DNA from: Branchiostoma lanceolatum
Lineage: Eukaryota; Chordata; Leptocardii; Amphioxiformes; Branchiostomatidae
Assembly (NCBI RefSeq): GCF_035083965.1
Contig: NC_089726.1
Location: forward strand, 6,329,501 to 6,393,500
Direction of reading: 5' to 3'
DNA: 64,000 bases
This document shows, piece by piece, positions 41,167 through 54,400 of the stretch. A model generated the notes under the pieces. The model was not told where the DNA came from. It did not search any database and saw only the letters and a program-made list of their open reading frames with translations. Positions within the stretch are counted from its first letter, which is position 1; each line of letters begins with the position of its first letter. Position numbers and translations under genes: made by a program.

Positions 41167-42257
41167 AACGTTGGGTAACCTAAATTCGTGGGGTACTTAA
41201 AGTCGGGATTTTTCGAAAACGGGGTATTTAGGGATATGTGCTAGATGCAACATCAGTAATACCACTAGAAATGCAAACTTGACAGACTAACGTATTCAGA
41301 ACACTGTCTGAAAAGCTTCGATAACCATGCATTAGAAGTTGGCGACGTCAAAAACTCTCCGTCCCTTATTGACAGAGTCTGGGGGCTTCGTGGGAGAATC
41401 ACCCAGCACGGTTGTTCGCTGGTTTATAAGACAAATGTCACATCTCCTGCCTGCTAAACACAATTATTTATAAGACAACTTATTACAATCTCTTTTGCTA
41501 ACCTGCAACTGGATTCTAAGTGTGATCAATCATCAAAACTCCTCTCTGTTGCTACAACCTACGGCACGTGTATTTTCCCGCCGCCATATTGTTAACCAGA
41601 ATCCTGTTGTCAAGCAGACGACAAAGGTTTGTGAGGAACACTTTTTGTCTAAATGCTGCGTGTGATAGTGGACTGAGGAAGATATTTTCCTCAAAGTTTG
41701 CTCCTAACACAACAAGGAACACATGGACATAGTAGTATTACCATTGCTACGGCATCCAGCTAACTCTCCATGAATAATGTAACGTTACACGTTGCCCGAT
41801 GATGACGATGGGCCGACTTTGAGTGAAGTTCTACCGACTCAACACACGGGTTGTTCCCGAACTGGCCTGATGTGTGCGGTACGGCCGTTTTTTCGTGTAT
41901 TTTTTTTACTTGGACACGTCTATATCCATAGCACTCTCCTCAAGCCAAGGATGGAACGAATAGCTGCTGTATAAAATGTAATTAGCGGTAAGATATTCAA
42001 GACGAATCTTCTCTCCCGAATTAATGTGCCCCCCTGTCCGACAACACTGTCATTGTGCGTGCGGCGGACGGTAGTTTCAAGTTGAAATATTATGGTGTCA
42101 GCACGACTAGAGACAAAATCTACCATATATATGATTAGTGCAAAGATAGTACATGATACTGACAGAATAATAGAAAAAAAGGATGGTTTATTGTTCTGCT
42201 AGATTGATTTCAGTCAACCATTATCGGAAAAATCCCGAATTTAGGTTACCCAACGTT
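41167..42257. mobile_element. Non-autonomous DNA transposon, 1,091 bp, with 6-bp target duplication
   Basis: Starts AACGTTGGGTAACCTAAATT and ends with its reverse complement. The direct repeat ACATAT stands on both sides (41161-41166, 42258-42263). The subterminal region holds aaaatcccga-type pairing. The ORFs inside are short and unlike any transposase. A diverged opposite-oriented copy lies at 474-1400. Confidence 0.85.
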
Positions 42258-42493
42258 ACATATGACCATAATGGTTTTAAAAAAACACAGTAATTCTTTA
42301 ATTCCAGAATATCAGTTTTCATGGAGAGTTTCAGGTGACTAGAACACATTTACTGACGTGCAATGATGAACTTAAAACTTTACAAAAGGATCAAATAACA
42401 TACAATCATTTTAATTATTTCACTGCATACGAATTTGGTTACCAAGAAAGTGAACTCCACAAGCTAAATTATCATTCAAAGTGACAGTCATCT

Positions 42494-45400
42494 CTAGTCG
42501 TCGAGCTGGCACAACATGGCAGCTCCGCGCTTGATCCAGTGCTGAACCGGCTTGTCGGTGGGGAGAGCGATCATCAGCACGAAGTTGGTGGAGTGTCCGG
42601 TCGTAAGGAGCACGCCACGCCGCTCGGAGGTCTTGTAGACCGGGCACTGGTAGTCGCCCCGGTCAGGGAGGTCGGCCTTCAGCGCTGGTTTCACCCAGAT
42701 GATCGGGATTGGTTCGTTGAGGATCTTTGGGACCTGAAAAGGGATAACAACAGTGAGACTCAGGGTAGGGGGAAGGTAATGTATTTATATTAATTTTATT
42801 CATAAAGAATACTCAATTCTCAAGTCTGCCAAACTAGGCACAGGCTATTTCTTAGGGTCAAATTGTGACTTTGGAACTGTTCATATTTGTAAATAACATT
42901 ATAATACATTGTACAATGTACAATTTGTACTGATAGCATGCAAATGGGGTGATCAGAATGCTGATACCTATAGTATATGTAGGCCACAATTTGAACCCAC
43001 AACTATGAGGTCTAGAAGCCTGGTTGCTAACAACTAGACCATGGCATGCTACATGCAAGATGCACTTTAAAGTACAATGTAGTGCACATCAGGTAAGAAG
43101 ATGACATTACCTTGTTTAATGAGTACTAGTTTGGCAAGTTACATGTACTTTTAGCTTCTGAACGTGCATCAGATTCTACAGATATCACAATGATCACCCC
43201 CCTCCCCCATAACAGTTCTGAAACTACACTTTGCCCTGACAGTACATACCTGTTCAGCGAGTACTCCCTTCTTCTTGTCCCAGCGACAGCCGTCCAGGAA
43301 CAGACCGATGACGTAGACACCGTCCTCAGGCGCAGCATCACTGGTCTCACGAGGAATCACCTGCCAGGGGAAAATGTACACAGGTTATTTTAACCTTAAG
43401 CAATCTGGTGAGTTTCATCAAAAACCAGAACTGACGATACCAAAAAATAGGAAGTTCTGTTGTAGTGCCAAGGAAGGCTGCTAGGAGACGCAAAATTGGG
43501 AAAGGCACTTAACACCTATTTGCTCAGTTGACTGAGGTCAAAATGAGTACCTAGCTTTGGTTATTATAGGAACGTCATATGAGACTGGACGTAAATCAGA
43601 TGACCCGTGTATGCGAAAAGCCACACCTTGGGCACATAAAAGAACCCACCACACTTAATGAAAAGAGTATGGGTCCACCCGGTGTGGTGTGTTATGCCTA
43701 AAGGCACATGTTACTGGTAAAACAAACAAACAAACTTTACCTCAAAGTCGAAGACAAGCTTGTCGATGGCGATGGTGTACTTCCTGGCGTAGTTCTGCAT
43801 GGCACCCGTCAGGAAGGCCTGCGTGAAGAAGAACCCGGAGATCCAGAATACCATAGGTTTCCCCTGGTCCATCCACGTCTGCAGAGAAAACACAACAAAT
43901 TCGATAAAAGTTTACCATTGTTAGACTTTTAGTTTCTTGCCCAGACATTTATTTCCATGGATCTTACGGTGCTGTTTCAAACTACATGTGCTTTGAGGTT
44001 CTCTCTTCCCATCTGTCCAGGCAATAACCTCGTACACACCCCGTCTTTGGCAATGACTTTTGGATTTGAAAAGTTAAAAAAGTGCGTACTTTATCCGAGG
44101 AAATATGGTAAAGGATCTAACCTGTAGGAACACGATCCTGGCCAGGAAGTCGTTGATGTAGCTGCCGAGCGGTTTGAGGCTGGGGTAGGAGCGTTTGGCC
44201 CAGATGGCCGGCACCTTCCCCACCGTCAGACTGTGCGCCACCCCCTCCAGTTCAGCTGACATCACCACCAGACCCTTGATGGCCTTCTGTAGGTTCTGCA
44301 GCGAGGAGCGGATGATGTCCAACAGTCTGGGAACATAGGAATACAAAAGTTAATTAGATTTGAACCATTTCTGAGTTCATCTGTACAAATATAATTCTGT
44401 TGGATAGGCTTGAATCATTTCAGAGTGTAACTGTAGAATATTGATCTGTTGGTTGGAATATGACTGATTGTCCTATGCGACGCATTTAGCAGCAACATAT
44501 CACACTCACTGCTCGGGGCTTCATGGTTGGACAAGTCCATTGGCCTGATTGCCCAGGACTGACCGGGCCAGAGCATGTCGTATCCTACTAGCCCGATCGG
44601 GCCAGTGCTATTTTTCCATGGGTAGATGCAGGTAGATATTTCTCCGCTAGCCTGACTTTGCTCCCAGCGGCTTGCCCGCGACTGACCAGCTCTAGAAGCT
44701 TGTCAGACGCCCGTAAAGCTAGCCGGCCCTGGCCAAACAAAAAAGCAAACAAACAAACAAAGCCCTCCTTACTTGTTGAAGCGTTCCATCTCCTGCACCA
44801 GTACAGTGTTCATGCTCTCCCCGTAAGTCACGGGGTACTTCTCCTGGGCGACCTCCAGGTCAAAGTCCTTGGGCAGCTTGCTCAGGATGTCCTTAGCAAT
44901 CTCAAACAGTGCCGTCTCTCCGCCCCCAGCAACACCACCTCCCGAGGAACCTGCAAGGGGGTTAAAGGAACTGATCAGGGCAGGCCAATGTCTTAGAATT
45001 AGTTGTTGAAGAGAAAGGAAGTAATGATGATAAGCAGTTACTCCACATGTCCATATTAGTAGGGAATTGACCAACTTCAACACTACAATGATGTTAACAC
45101 CAAGACTGGAACAAAATCCAACTTTACGCCATAAGATGTCGAAGTACAATGTAGAATCTTTGGTAACTTTATAAACTTCAGGTCCTTATATATAACCAAT
45201 AACATATTAATAAATGATGCATACACCACAAAAAAATTACCATGATCATAACCTGGAATCACCATATAACATTTAGTATAATATGTTTGGTTTATTACGT
45301 GGGTTATCAAACTGACAACAAATCAAACATGAAGAAATTCTGAGTTAGTATTAGTTCACCTTGGCCCCCTACAGCTTTTACCTTTGAAACATGACAACAA

Positions 45401-48400
45401 CGTATGTTAGTACAACAATGTACTTTATAAAACATACTCCTGGACCAGCTTACTGGCCCTTAAACCTTATTTTCCCACCAGATCAACATTTGAAGTGTTA
45501 GTAATGTGAACCTTAAACATGAAAACATTGTAACAAACACAACAGAAAAACACAGAGACAATGCGTTTGTTAAGATCAGAACCCTTGTAAACTATTATAT
45601 AATCATATGTTATATATTTATACATATAAACCTTATGAACAGATTGTTTTGTTAGTAGTTGTGATCCCGACACCAAGACACAGGAACTTTCACCATGTTG
45701 TACACTGACAGGGAAGGACATGGTTTAGAACATACATTTTCTGTACATGTATGGACAAGACATACATGTACGTGTACGTGTACACAGAAACATGTTCTCA
45801 TGCTGTCCTTTTCAGCTTAGTGTTAAGAAATAACTTGGAATGATCCCAGGCATCTTGATGGTCAATGGACCTTTAACAGACTGAATTGAAACTGTTTACA
45901 TTACAGCATTATGATATTACCACGAATCGGTTTGGCAGGTCATAGAAAAATAATGTTCTTGGTACTAACCTATTTTCCAATATACGATATTGCCTGTCAT
46001 TTTGAGGTTGATTTACCTTTTTCATTTAAAAGATTTTCAAGTAATATTGTCCTCATTTTTATGATTGAGGAATGCAGGGACAACATGAGAAATCTTCGTT
46101 TCTGACAGCACAGTTTGCTAAAACATCTCACCAGAACTTGGTCCACTGTCCTGCGACTCTGGAAGGTGGAAAGGAAGTGTGGGTTTAAATTGGTACTACA
46201 TAATCATGACAAAGGCCTTTGCATTAGGACAACTGTACAATGTACATTGTATACATACATTGTACAGTACAGAATGGTTACTATTATTATTAATATAGGT
46301 ACAGTAAGGTATGATGAATGAGATGCACGATAATGGCTAGACACTAGTCAGAGAGAACTTAACTATTTGTATGTATCACAATAATCCGATTGTAGAACAT
46401 GGTACAATGACCAGGTTTCGAAATCAAATTGTTCAATCATTCTTTTGACTGTAGATTAATTGGATGCTGCTGCTGGAAAAAAACAACAATCCGTACAATA
46501 ATTGAAGAACATGTTGTGCAATGATTTAGTAATGAATCTGCAGAAATGAAAAAGTGTTATATTAAAATTCTTACCCTGTGTGAGGAGGATGGAGTCAAAC
46601 AGCTGCCGAGTCTCCAGCAGCTCCTTGGAGATGTCCACGTTCTCGTGCATGCCGAAGATCTCCGGGTTTTGGGACATTGGCAGGGTCTACAAGGGGGATC
46701 ACATATTACGTACAATGTAGCACACAATGTTTATATGATTGTGTTACATGTATCACATACAGTAGTAGTAGCCTGGTACTGTAAAAGTGGAAATGTTCAT
46801 GGCTCAAGTAGTAACCGCTTTACTTTGAACTTAAAACCAGCACAAAAATCTTTATCTGTCTTCTACAACTGCAAAACTACATGAAACTTGCCTCTATAGC
46901 AAACATGAAGCCTTTTACACTATATACTATTAGTTAATAATCATATTCAAGCAATTCTTTAAATAAGGACTAAAAGCCTTTTGTTTCTATGAAGTAAAGT
47001 TTTTGGTGTATCAGGTTTTCTTTTTCCATTAAAGCAGGGCAGACAAATCAAATCTTGATTTAGTATAATGGTCTTTGAGATTGCTACATCTTTTCTTTAT
47101 CTATACTGTCTATTGACCATTTCAAAAGCTCAAGCAATGATCTTATGAGAATCCACTTGTTCTTACCTTGATAAAGTTGACGTAGCTTTCGTAGTCGCCC
47201 TGGGGCGGAGCAAAGTAGTTCCCACTGGGGGAGAACTTGTACTTGGCGTCGAACACGATTTCAGGTCGGTAGAAGTCGGCGAGGATCGTCAGGAGCGTGC
47301 GGCGGTCCTTGTCGTCCGTGACACGGCCTCCGTAGTTACACTCGCCGGCCAGGTAAGAAATAGCAGGGAAGGGGATCTCCTCATACTCATTCAGGAACAT
47401 CTGAGTGAGGGAAGTCACTTACTTTACACCACTGTCAATACACAGGAAGACAGACGTTATGTACAGTATTTACAGGTTCATTGTACCGGGAAAATTCCCC
47501 TAGCTCCTTTTGACAAGCACAATGAACAGTGGACCACGGCTTAACATCCTGTCCTAAAGACTGCGACCCTTTCAGGTAGCGTGCATGTCGGGTGAGCGAC
47601 ACAGCCGGGATCCAACCCGGGGCTTCTAGTTCCAGAGGCAAGATTGCTAATCACTGGACTACGCACGCTACTATAGCGTCATTGGTGGTAAACATTTAGA
47701 GCTTGTTATAATAGTGAGAGAGACAAGTGACCATGTTATACCTGAAGCTGCCTGATACTGATACGGAGATCGGACTCGTTGAACCCATACGGGATGTTCC
47801 ACCCCAGCGGCCCAAACTTCCTCCTCTCCTGAATCAGCGCGTGGAAGAAGCACAGCCCGAACAGCAGCTTCTCCCACTGCATCTCCTTCCCGGGGCAGCC
47901 CTCAAAGAACTCCTGGTCGGAGATGGGGTCGTTCAGGTAGGACTGGAGCAGGTTCATACGCAGGCCCGTGGGAGGCTCGTTGGTCATCTTGACGCCGTTT
48001 TGAAGCACGACCACAGGGAACTGGGGAAAATGACATTAATGAGGGTTTTACTCACAATGTCCAGTCCAAATACTTAGTATACTAAAAACAGTTTAAAGTG
48101 ATGAAGGTGTGTAAATGACTTTATAGTGTAAAGCAGTGTCTATCATTATTACTTCAAGGCATACATGGTACGGTATGAAACAGATAAACAATGGCTGAGA
48201 GCAAAAAATCATAGCATCATGTTGTATTAGCCCATGCTACCCTCAAATTTTATGTCATTTACGGTAGCCTTAAAAGTTCAAATGAATTGTCAAGGGATGA
48301 CACTGGAAAGGTGCTTTGTTCAAAATACAAATCAAATAAATAAATAATACTACCAGAAGAAAGAATACTTGGACACACTGGGGAAAAAGGTTTTTATTTC

Positions 48401-51400
48401 ACGGTAGGGAGGAAATGGAGTGTTCGCGTTGGTTTTAAGTTCGCGTTTGAAACAATAGTACGCTACAGTCGTAGGTGAGCAAAACGTTTTGCGGTGGTTT
48501 TAAGTTTGCGCTGTAAGTTCAGCGCAAAAACCGCGAACATAAAACCACCGCAAACATTTCTGCATTTACAGTACCATGATATTATCTTCCAACCATCACA
48601 CACAAATGCATGTCTCTACCTTGTCAGATGGGTATGAGGTGAGCCAGAGCCTGAAGTCAGGGTTCACCACTTCAGGGTTGAAGTCCTCACAGATCTTCTC
48701 CATGGCGGGCATCCAGGAGGTGGCCAGGTGGCAGTTCTGCAGGCACACCCACGTGCCGTCCTTCTTCGCATTGTTGATGAGCTTGGCAGCTATGGGGCCC
48801 TGCAAGACATGTAATAACATGAGTGATGACAGAAGATATATCTCCTTCTGCTGGCACACCCACTTGCCGTCCTTTGTCTCATTGCTGATCAGCTTGGCAG
48901 CTATGGGGTCCTGGAAGACATGTAATAATATAGGTGATGACAGAAGATATATCTCCTTCTGCTGGCACATCTATATGCTGTCCTTCTTCGCATTGCTGAT
49001 CAGCTTGTCAGCTATGGGGCCCTGCAAGACATATAATAACATGAGTGATGACAATCTTTTTACACATGCTGTCCTTATTCGATTTCTGATCAGCTTGGCA
49101 GCTATAGGCCCCGCAAGACATAAAATTATGTGATGATGACAGAAGATATGTAGCTAAAGTGGCAAAGACAACTGAGTTGCTTCAAGAATGATTCATAAAT
49201 AGTAGACTTCTAGATATGAACAAGATTTTTTTAACAACAGTTGTCAGTTCACATTATAATGATGTTAGATAAAAATAGTTCACAGTAATATAAAAACACA
49301 TTTTCAATATGTACAGATACTAGGCAGTCATCACAGTCAAATCTGTCAAAACTACCAAGTGGTACGTAAACAAGGCAATAGTTTGATTTGATTTATTCGC
49401 ACATGTTAAAATCATTTTGTATTACATAATAGAACAAGAAAATATACGTGCTGGGGGAAGAAAAAAAGCCATAGTGGCTTATACAAGGTCTTCCCCCATC
49501 TAAATTTTAAAAAAACCCACATAAATCTAACAATTCATAACATAATTAGTAGTAAATGATAACAATAACAAAGTAGTTATAAATTGTACCTGTCCCTGTC
49601 CAAGAGAAATGGCGTTGAACTTTTCTCCACTGAAGCCCTTGTCCTCGGCGAACTTGAGCAAACTGGCCATGGGGTCGGCGCCGGGAGACAGGACGAAGAT
49701 CAGGGGCGCACAGCTGTTGGAGTCCACGTAACTCTTACTCAGGTCAAAGGGCGGCGGCTCCACAAACTTCTTACCCAGGTTGTCCGTCACAAAGGTCGTC
49801 ACGATGGGTGTCACCTGAAATGGGTTGGAACAGAATAGTCTGTGTTCTATATTCTAAAAGTGAACTGAATATCTACATGTACTTACATTGAATGATCTTA
49901 GCTTCATAAAAGGGACACCCAAATCATGGGATGTCTTGGATCTTTTTCAAAAAAAGGATCACTAACAGTGCTGAAAAAATAAGTACCGATTGTTGGGTAA
50001 ATAAAACAAATAGATATCAATATGTTGAATATAACTTGTCTTATTTGGCCGAAAGGCTAACTGCTGCAAGAAACAGACGAGTCTGGAGACAGCTGTCCAT
50101 CTTTATTTCTACCTTGTCCCCAAACAACCTGGAGGTCAAGGGACTAGGTAGGTAGTTACCATCCCAAACTAATGAACATCAGTCAAATAAATACTTATCA
50201 AACTACATTGAAACTGATACCCACAATATTAGAGCTCTTTAAAACAACAACATTTCAAATATCAGTCAAGGGTTATTGACATTTTCTTGACTTTGACTTT
50301 GACCCTCACCTTGTCAGGCCTGATGCACCTCAAGACAATCATCTTGGTAAAGGAGGACAGCTTGTCCTGCCAAGGCGAGGGCAGGGGAAACTTGTGAGGC
50401 TCCTTGGAGTCGTACATCTTCCTCCAGGAGTCGACATTGTCCTGGAAGTGTTCCCTGTGAAGACAACAGACAAGATAACAATTAAAGACCATGCAAGCTT
50501 TAGTTTCAGTTTAAAGGTAGAGAACTTCCTGTTCGAAGTTAAGCTCAATACAGTGCTAACAACCTAGATGAGAAAAATTCCCATCATGCAAATGGTACAA
50601 TCACATAATGTTCATCTTTTCTACTTATTAATAACCTTTTCTGTGAAAAAGCGATAGATATGCTTCTGCTTTCTATGCTACCAACAGAATCGGTTATACC
50701 AGGAGTGAGTAGGAACTTCAAGATACAGGCACACCGTGAGAAATTTGAGCAAAATGAAAGTGTTTATAAATAATTGTTTTTTCCTTAAAGTTGGAGCTAT
50801 CGTGAATCATCAATTGTCAAATTATCACAACAATAAGACAGTCAGTATGGCCTCTTCATTCGAAACAAATGTAGATTTATTGTTAACATCAAAAGTACAT
50901 GAATCAGGACATCCTTGCTAGACATCCTTGTACAACACTTGCGCAGCTGTAGTGCTGTGACAAGGTATGACAAGTTGCTTTATAAAAAAAACAGCCATAG
51001 CCTTTATACCAAAAATCGGTTACATCAGTTGACCAGATGGTAATCTTACCTGAAGCCGTGGAATGGCTTGAGGTCGTTGGCCCTGCAGACCTCGTCCCAG
51101 GTCTTGTCGGAGACCCAGCTTGGGTCGGGGTTCTTCCGCTTGTTCTCCAGCCCGACTCCGCCCGTCAGGAAGAACATGAAGGACTCCCGGTCCAGCTGCT
51201 GCTTAGCCCTGTGGAAATATGGAGGAATTAGGACTGTTAACACATATCCTTATAGATATAGTGTACTTCTTAAGAACTCAACTTTACATAGTAGACATAA
51301 AAAAACTAACAGCTGCTTAGCCCTGTGGAAATATGGAGGATTAAAGACTTTTAACACATTATCCTTAAAGATAAACTACTTAAAGGCCAGCATTATCAAC

Positions 51401-54400
51401 ACCAAGAACTCTCAGTCTAAATGCTGCTCTGCCCTTGATGAATATCACAGAATTAAGACAGATAAGCATGTATTCTACGATCATGGAGAATATGTATAAA
51501 ATTTTACATGAATAAAGTTTTTATTAGCTTTCTTGAAAGTGTTTATTGAAAATTTTTCTCAAATATGTGGTACAAAGCAGATAAGACTGTCAGTAAATTA
51601 TGTCATTATGCAGAACTTACTTAATGTGCAGAGAAGATTCTATCCAAAAGCATGTTACATTTCTAATTTTTCAGACCAAAATACACAAAATACTTGCTTA
51701 CATCATGATGCTATTACAACAAATCATAACGCAAAATACATGGATTGTGCAATGATAGTTCCTTACATGAGGATGTTGCAGCACAGCACGAAGGAAAAGA
51801 GCAGCTTGTCCTTCTCAAACAGGGAGCGGCAGACGTTACAGTACAGCGAGTACGTGAAGTGGTCCGACAGGTACCGCAGACGTTTCTCCAGGATCTTAGA
51901 CTTGTTACTGTGGGGAGAAATGCAGACGTTGTGATTCTTTCAAGTTCTTTCAATGCTTAAAAGATACTGCGAGAGGGTCCAAAAGCGCCATGTTAAAGTG
52001 AGTTTGTTTGAAAACTTATAAAAGAAAAAAAAGACAAAAAAAAGACACAAAAAGCAACATAATAGTGTCTAGAATAAAACAAACTATAAGACAGTGTCTT
52101 TCCACTCTACAAAAACATAGGATTTGTCCTTGGTGCTGAAAGCTAGAATGTTATGCAGTTCACAGAAAAGTAAAGGAAAGTCTGCTATTATTTGTTTGTT
52201 TTATAATGTACTACATGTAGACTAAGAGGCAGATATGCAGAAAAGCCTCTCTGTCCAATGAGTTTTGTCCTTGGTGCTGAAGATCAGAATGTTACATGTA
52301 CGACTGACAGTAAGAGTGGAGGAAGCTTTGTTCTTTTCTCTGTATACATACTTGGTCTACAAAAAGATACGATTGTGGAGGCAGGTGTACAAAAGAACCT
52401 CTACATCCAATGAGTTTTGTCCTTGGTGCTGAAGATCAGAACATTGTGTGACTGAGAGTAAAAGGGAAGGAAGGTGTGTCCACCTGTCAGCGATGGAGTT
52501 GATGAAGAGGTTGATGAACCAGGTGAGGCTGTACTGGTACATGGGGTCGATGTTGGGCAGGTCGGCGATGGAGAAGAAGAGGATTGAGGAGTGGGTGGCG
52601 ATGGGGCGGTACCCAGCACGGTTCTCGTCAATCTTCTTCTCCGTCTCTTCAGCAATCTGCAGCAAGGAAAACATCTCTAGTCATTCAGAAGCCCAGTTTT
52701 GACATCTTAAAAAATACTTTCAAGATGCTGAACAAACTCAAAGATTTTCAAACTACACAAGATTACGATTACTCATTGACGGAGGAGAATATCTGTATTT
52801 CACCAAATCAGTTGCTTGAGTAACTGTTATTGTGTGTATCTTATTACACAAATCTTCATCAATGTACAAACTAGTCAGTATCTTCCATTAATAGTTAAGC
52901 TTACTTTCATCGGGTTGGTAAATATATGCATATATGCTTTCTTTAAAGTTGACCAGTGGCAGTAGACTGTTGTACCAAAACAATGGCAGGTCCTTTTGTT
53001 GCGTATAAAGAACTTTGATAACCATTATCGTCAATATCTTACTCCGGCCCAGAAAAGAACAAGAAACTGCTCCTGTTATCAACCTAGAGGAAACAGCAGC
53101 ACAAAATGCACCCTCAGGTGCAGTACAACTTACACACTCAGGAATCTTACTATCCGACTGACCTGTTGCTTCTTGGATATCTCGTTGGACAGGACCTTGG
53201 AGGAGTCCAGAACCTGGATGGCCGACTCGTCCTCCAAGATGTTCCCCTCGGAGGAGGACAGGGTCTCGAGGATCTTGTCCTCGATCTCCTTCAGGGCCTT
53301 CTTGTTAGCAGCAGACTGGAGGATCAGGGCGTTCTTCTCCTCTTCAAGATCAGGCCTGAGGGAGGGGAGATGTGTTAGAATAAACATCTACCACTTTCAA
53401 CCTTTATTTATTATATATCATTGTATCATTAACCTTTAGCATCATTTGGCACCAAATTCCCTATTCATTAGTAAGGCAGCAGGGAGAAGGTTAACATACA
53501 TACTCCTGCAGGCCGACCTGAAGTGGAATGCACATGTAGACCACATTTGTAACAGTGCCAGCCAGCGGCTGTACCTACTTCGGAGACTGAAATACTTTCA
53601 TGTTCCCAAAGAGGACCTTGTCTCAGTGTATGTGTGTTATGTACGTCCCGTCACGGAATATGCCGCCCCAGTCTGGCACTCTGGCCCCACAAGTGCACTG
53701 AGTCAGAAGATTGAGAAAATTCAAAGAAGAGCCGTCAGGATAATCCTGGGGTCAGACTACTCCGGCTACACCGATGCCTGTACCATCCTGCATCTACCTA
53801 CTCTCCACACACGTCGTAGTAACCTGACTCTGAACTTTGCTACCTCTCTGCTATCATCTGAACTGTACCGCCACTTCCTGCCACCCGTAAGACAGTTAAT
53901 CAGCAGCCGATGCACGCGTTCGTCGAACAAACTGCACCTTCAACGCTGTAGAACTGACCGTTATAGAAACAGCGCCATACCTCAGATGACCCGTCTGATG
54001 AACAATACCTGACTTTACCATCTGTTTATATGGCTTTACTACATGTCATTCTGTCTCAAACGAAATAACGCTGATTCCCAGCCTTTAGCTCTACGCCGCT
54101 CGTTTAACTTCCATTGTTTTTAATATGTATTTATATTTTACGAATTAATGACTCGTACGTCTTGTAAAGTCAGACTGCAATTCAGTCTGTTGACTGTCAC
54201 GGTTTGATTGTATTGTGTGTGCAATAAATAAACCATTCATCATTACATGTACATTTATGCTTTTCATAGATACACAACCTTATTTCCTTCGCCAGAAGGT
54301 AAAGTGTTTTTGTCTGGTTTGGTGTGTGATTAGGTGTCTGTAAACATTATGATTTAAAAATGTATCTACGGATTGTGTTGATATTCAGTACGTGGCTTGG

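Larger units (their letters stand above)
39378..42493. other. Convergent intergenic region between the TPR gene and DNAH12
   Basis: No supported coding sequence. Holds a family A copy (39760-40070), a G run at about 40077-40089, AT-rich unique sequence that probably includes 3'UTRs of both genes (40300-41150), and the 1.09-kb element (41167-42257). Confidence 0.6.
42494..48020 (-). other. DNAH12: DNAH12 exons for the C-terminal domain
   Basis: Exons 48020-47742, 47400-47167, 46686-46575, 44950-44773 (with a Gly/Ser-rich insertion [11 protein letters not shown]), 44326-44122 ([17 protein letters not shown]), 43878-43741 ([16 protein letters not shown]), 43360-43250 and 42733-42494 ([20 protein letters not shown]). 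These are the signature segments of the axonemal dynein C-terminal domain. Confidence 0.92.

Noticed and set aside
41792..42126. Coding sequence inside the 1.09-kb element
   Set aside because: Frames are 60-68 codons, lack transposase motifs and are not kept in the related copy at 474-1400.
47455..47672. tRNA gene on the minus strand
   Set aside because: A and B boxes are visible, but the acceptor stem and cloverleaf do not close and a SINE body follows. The same holds at 42975-43055 and 27940-28260.
48576..49133. 185-codon plus-strand open frame
   Set aside because: It is antisense to the DNAH12 exon and is kept open by the 111-bp repeat; its repetitive product follows from the duplication.
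53446..54012. Host gene encoding a 188-residue protein
   Set aside because: The product is the C-terminal part of a LINE reverse transcriptase; the first residues come from intron sequence before the truncated element.
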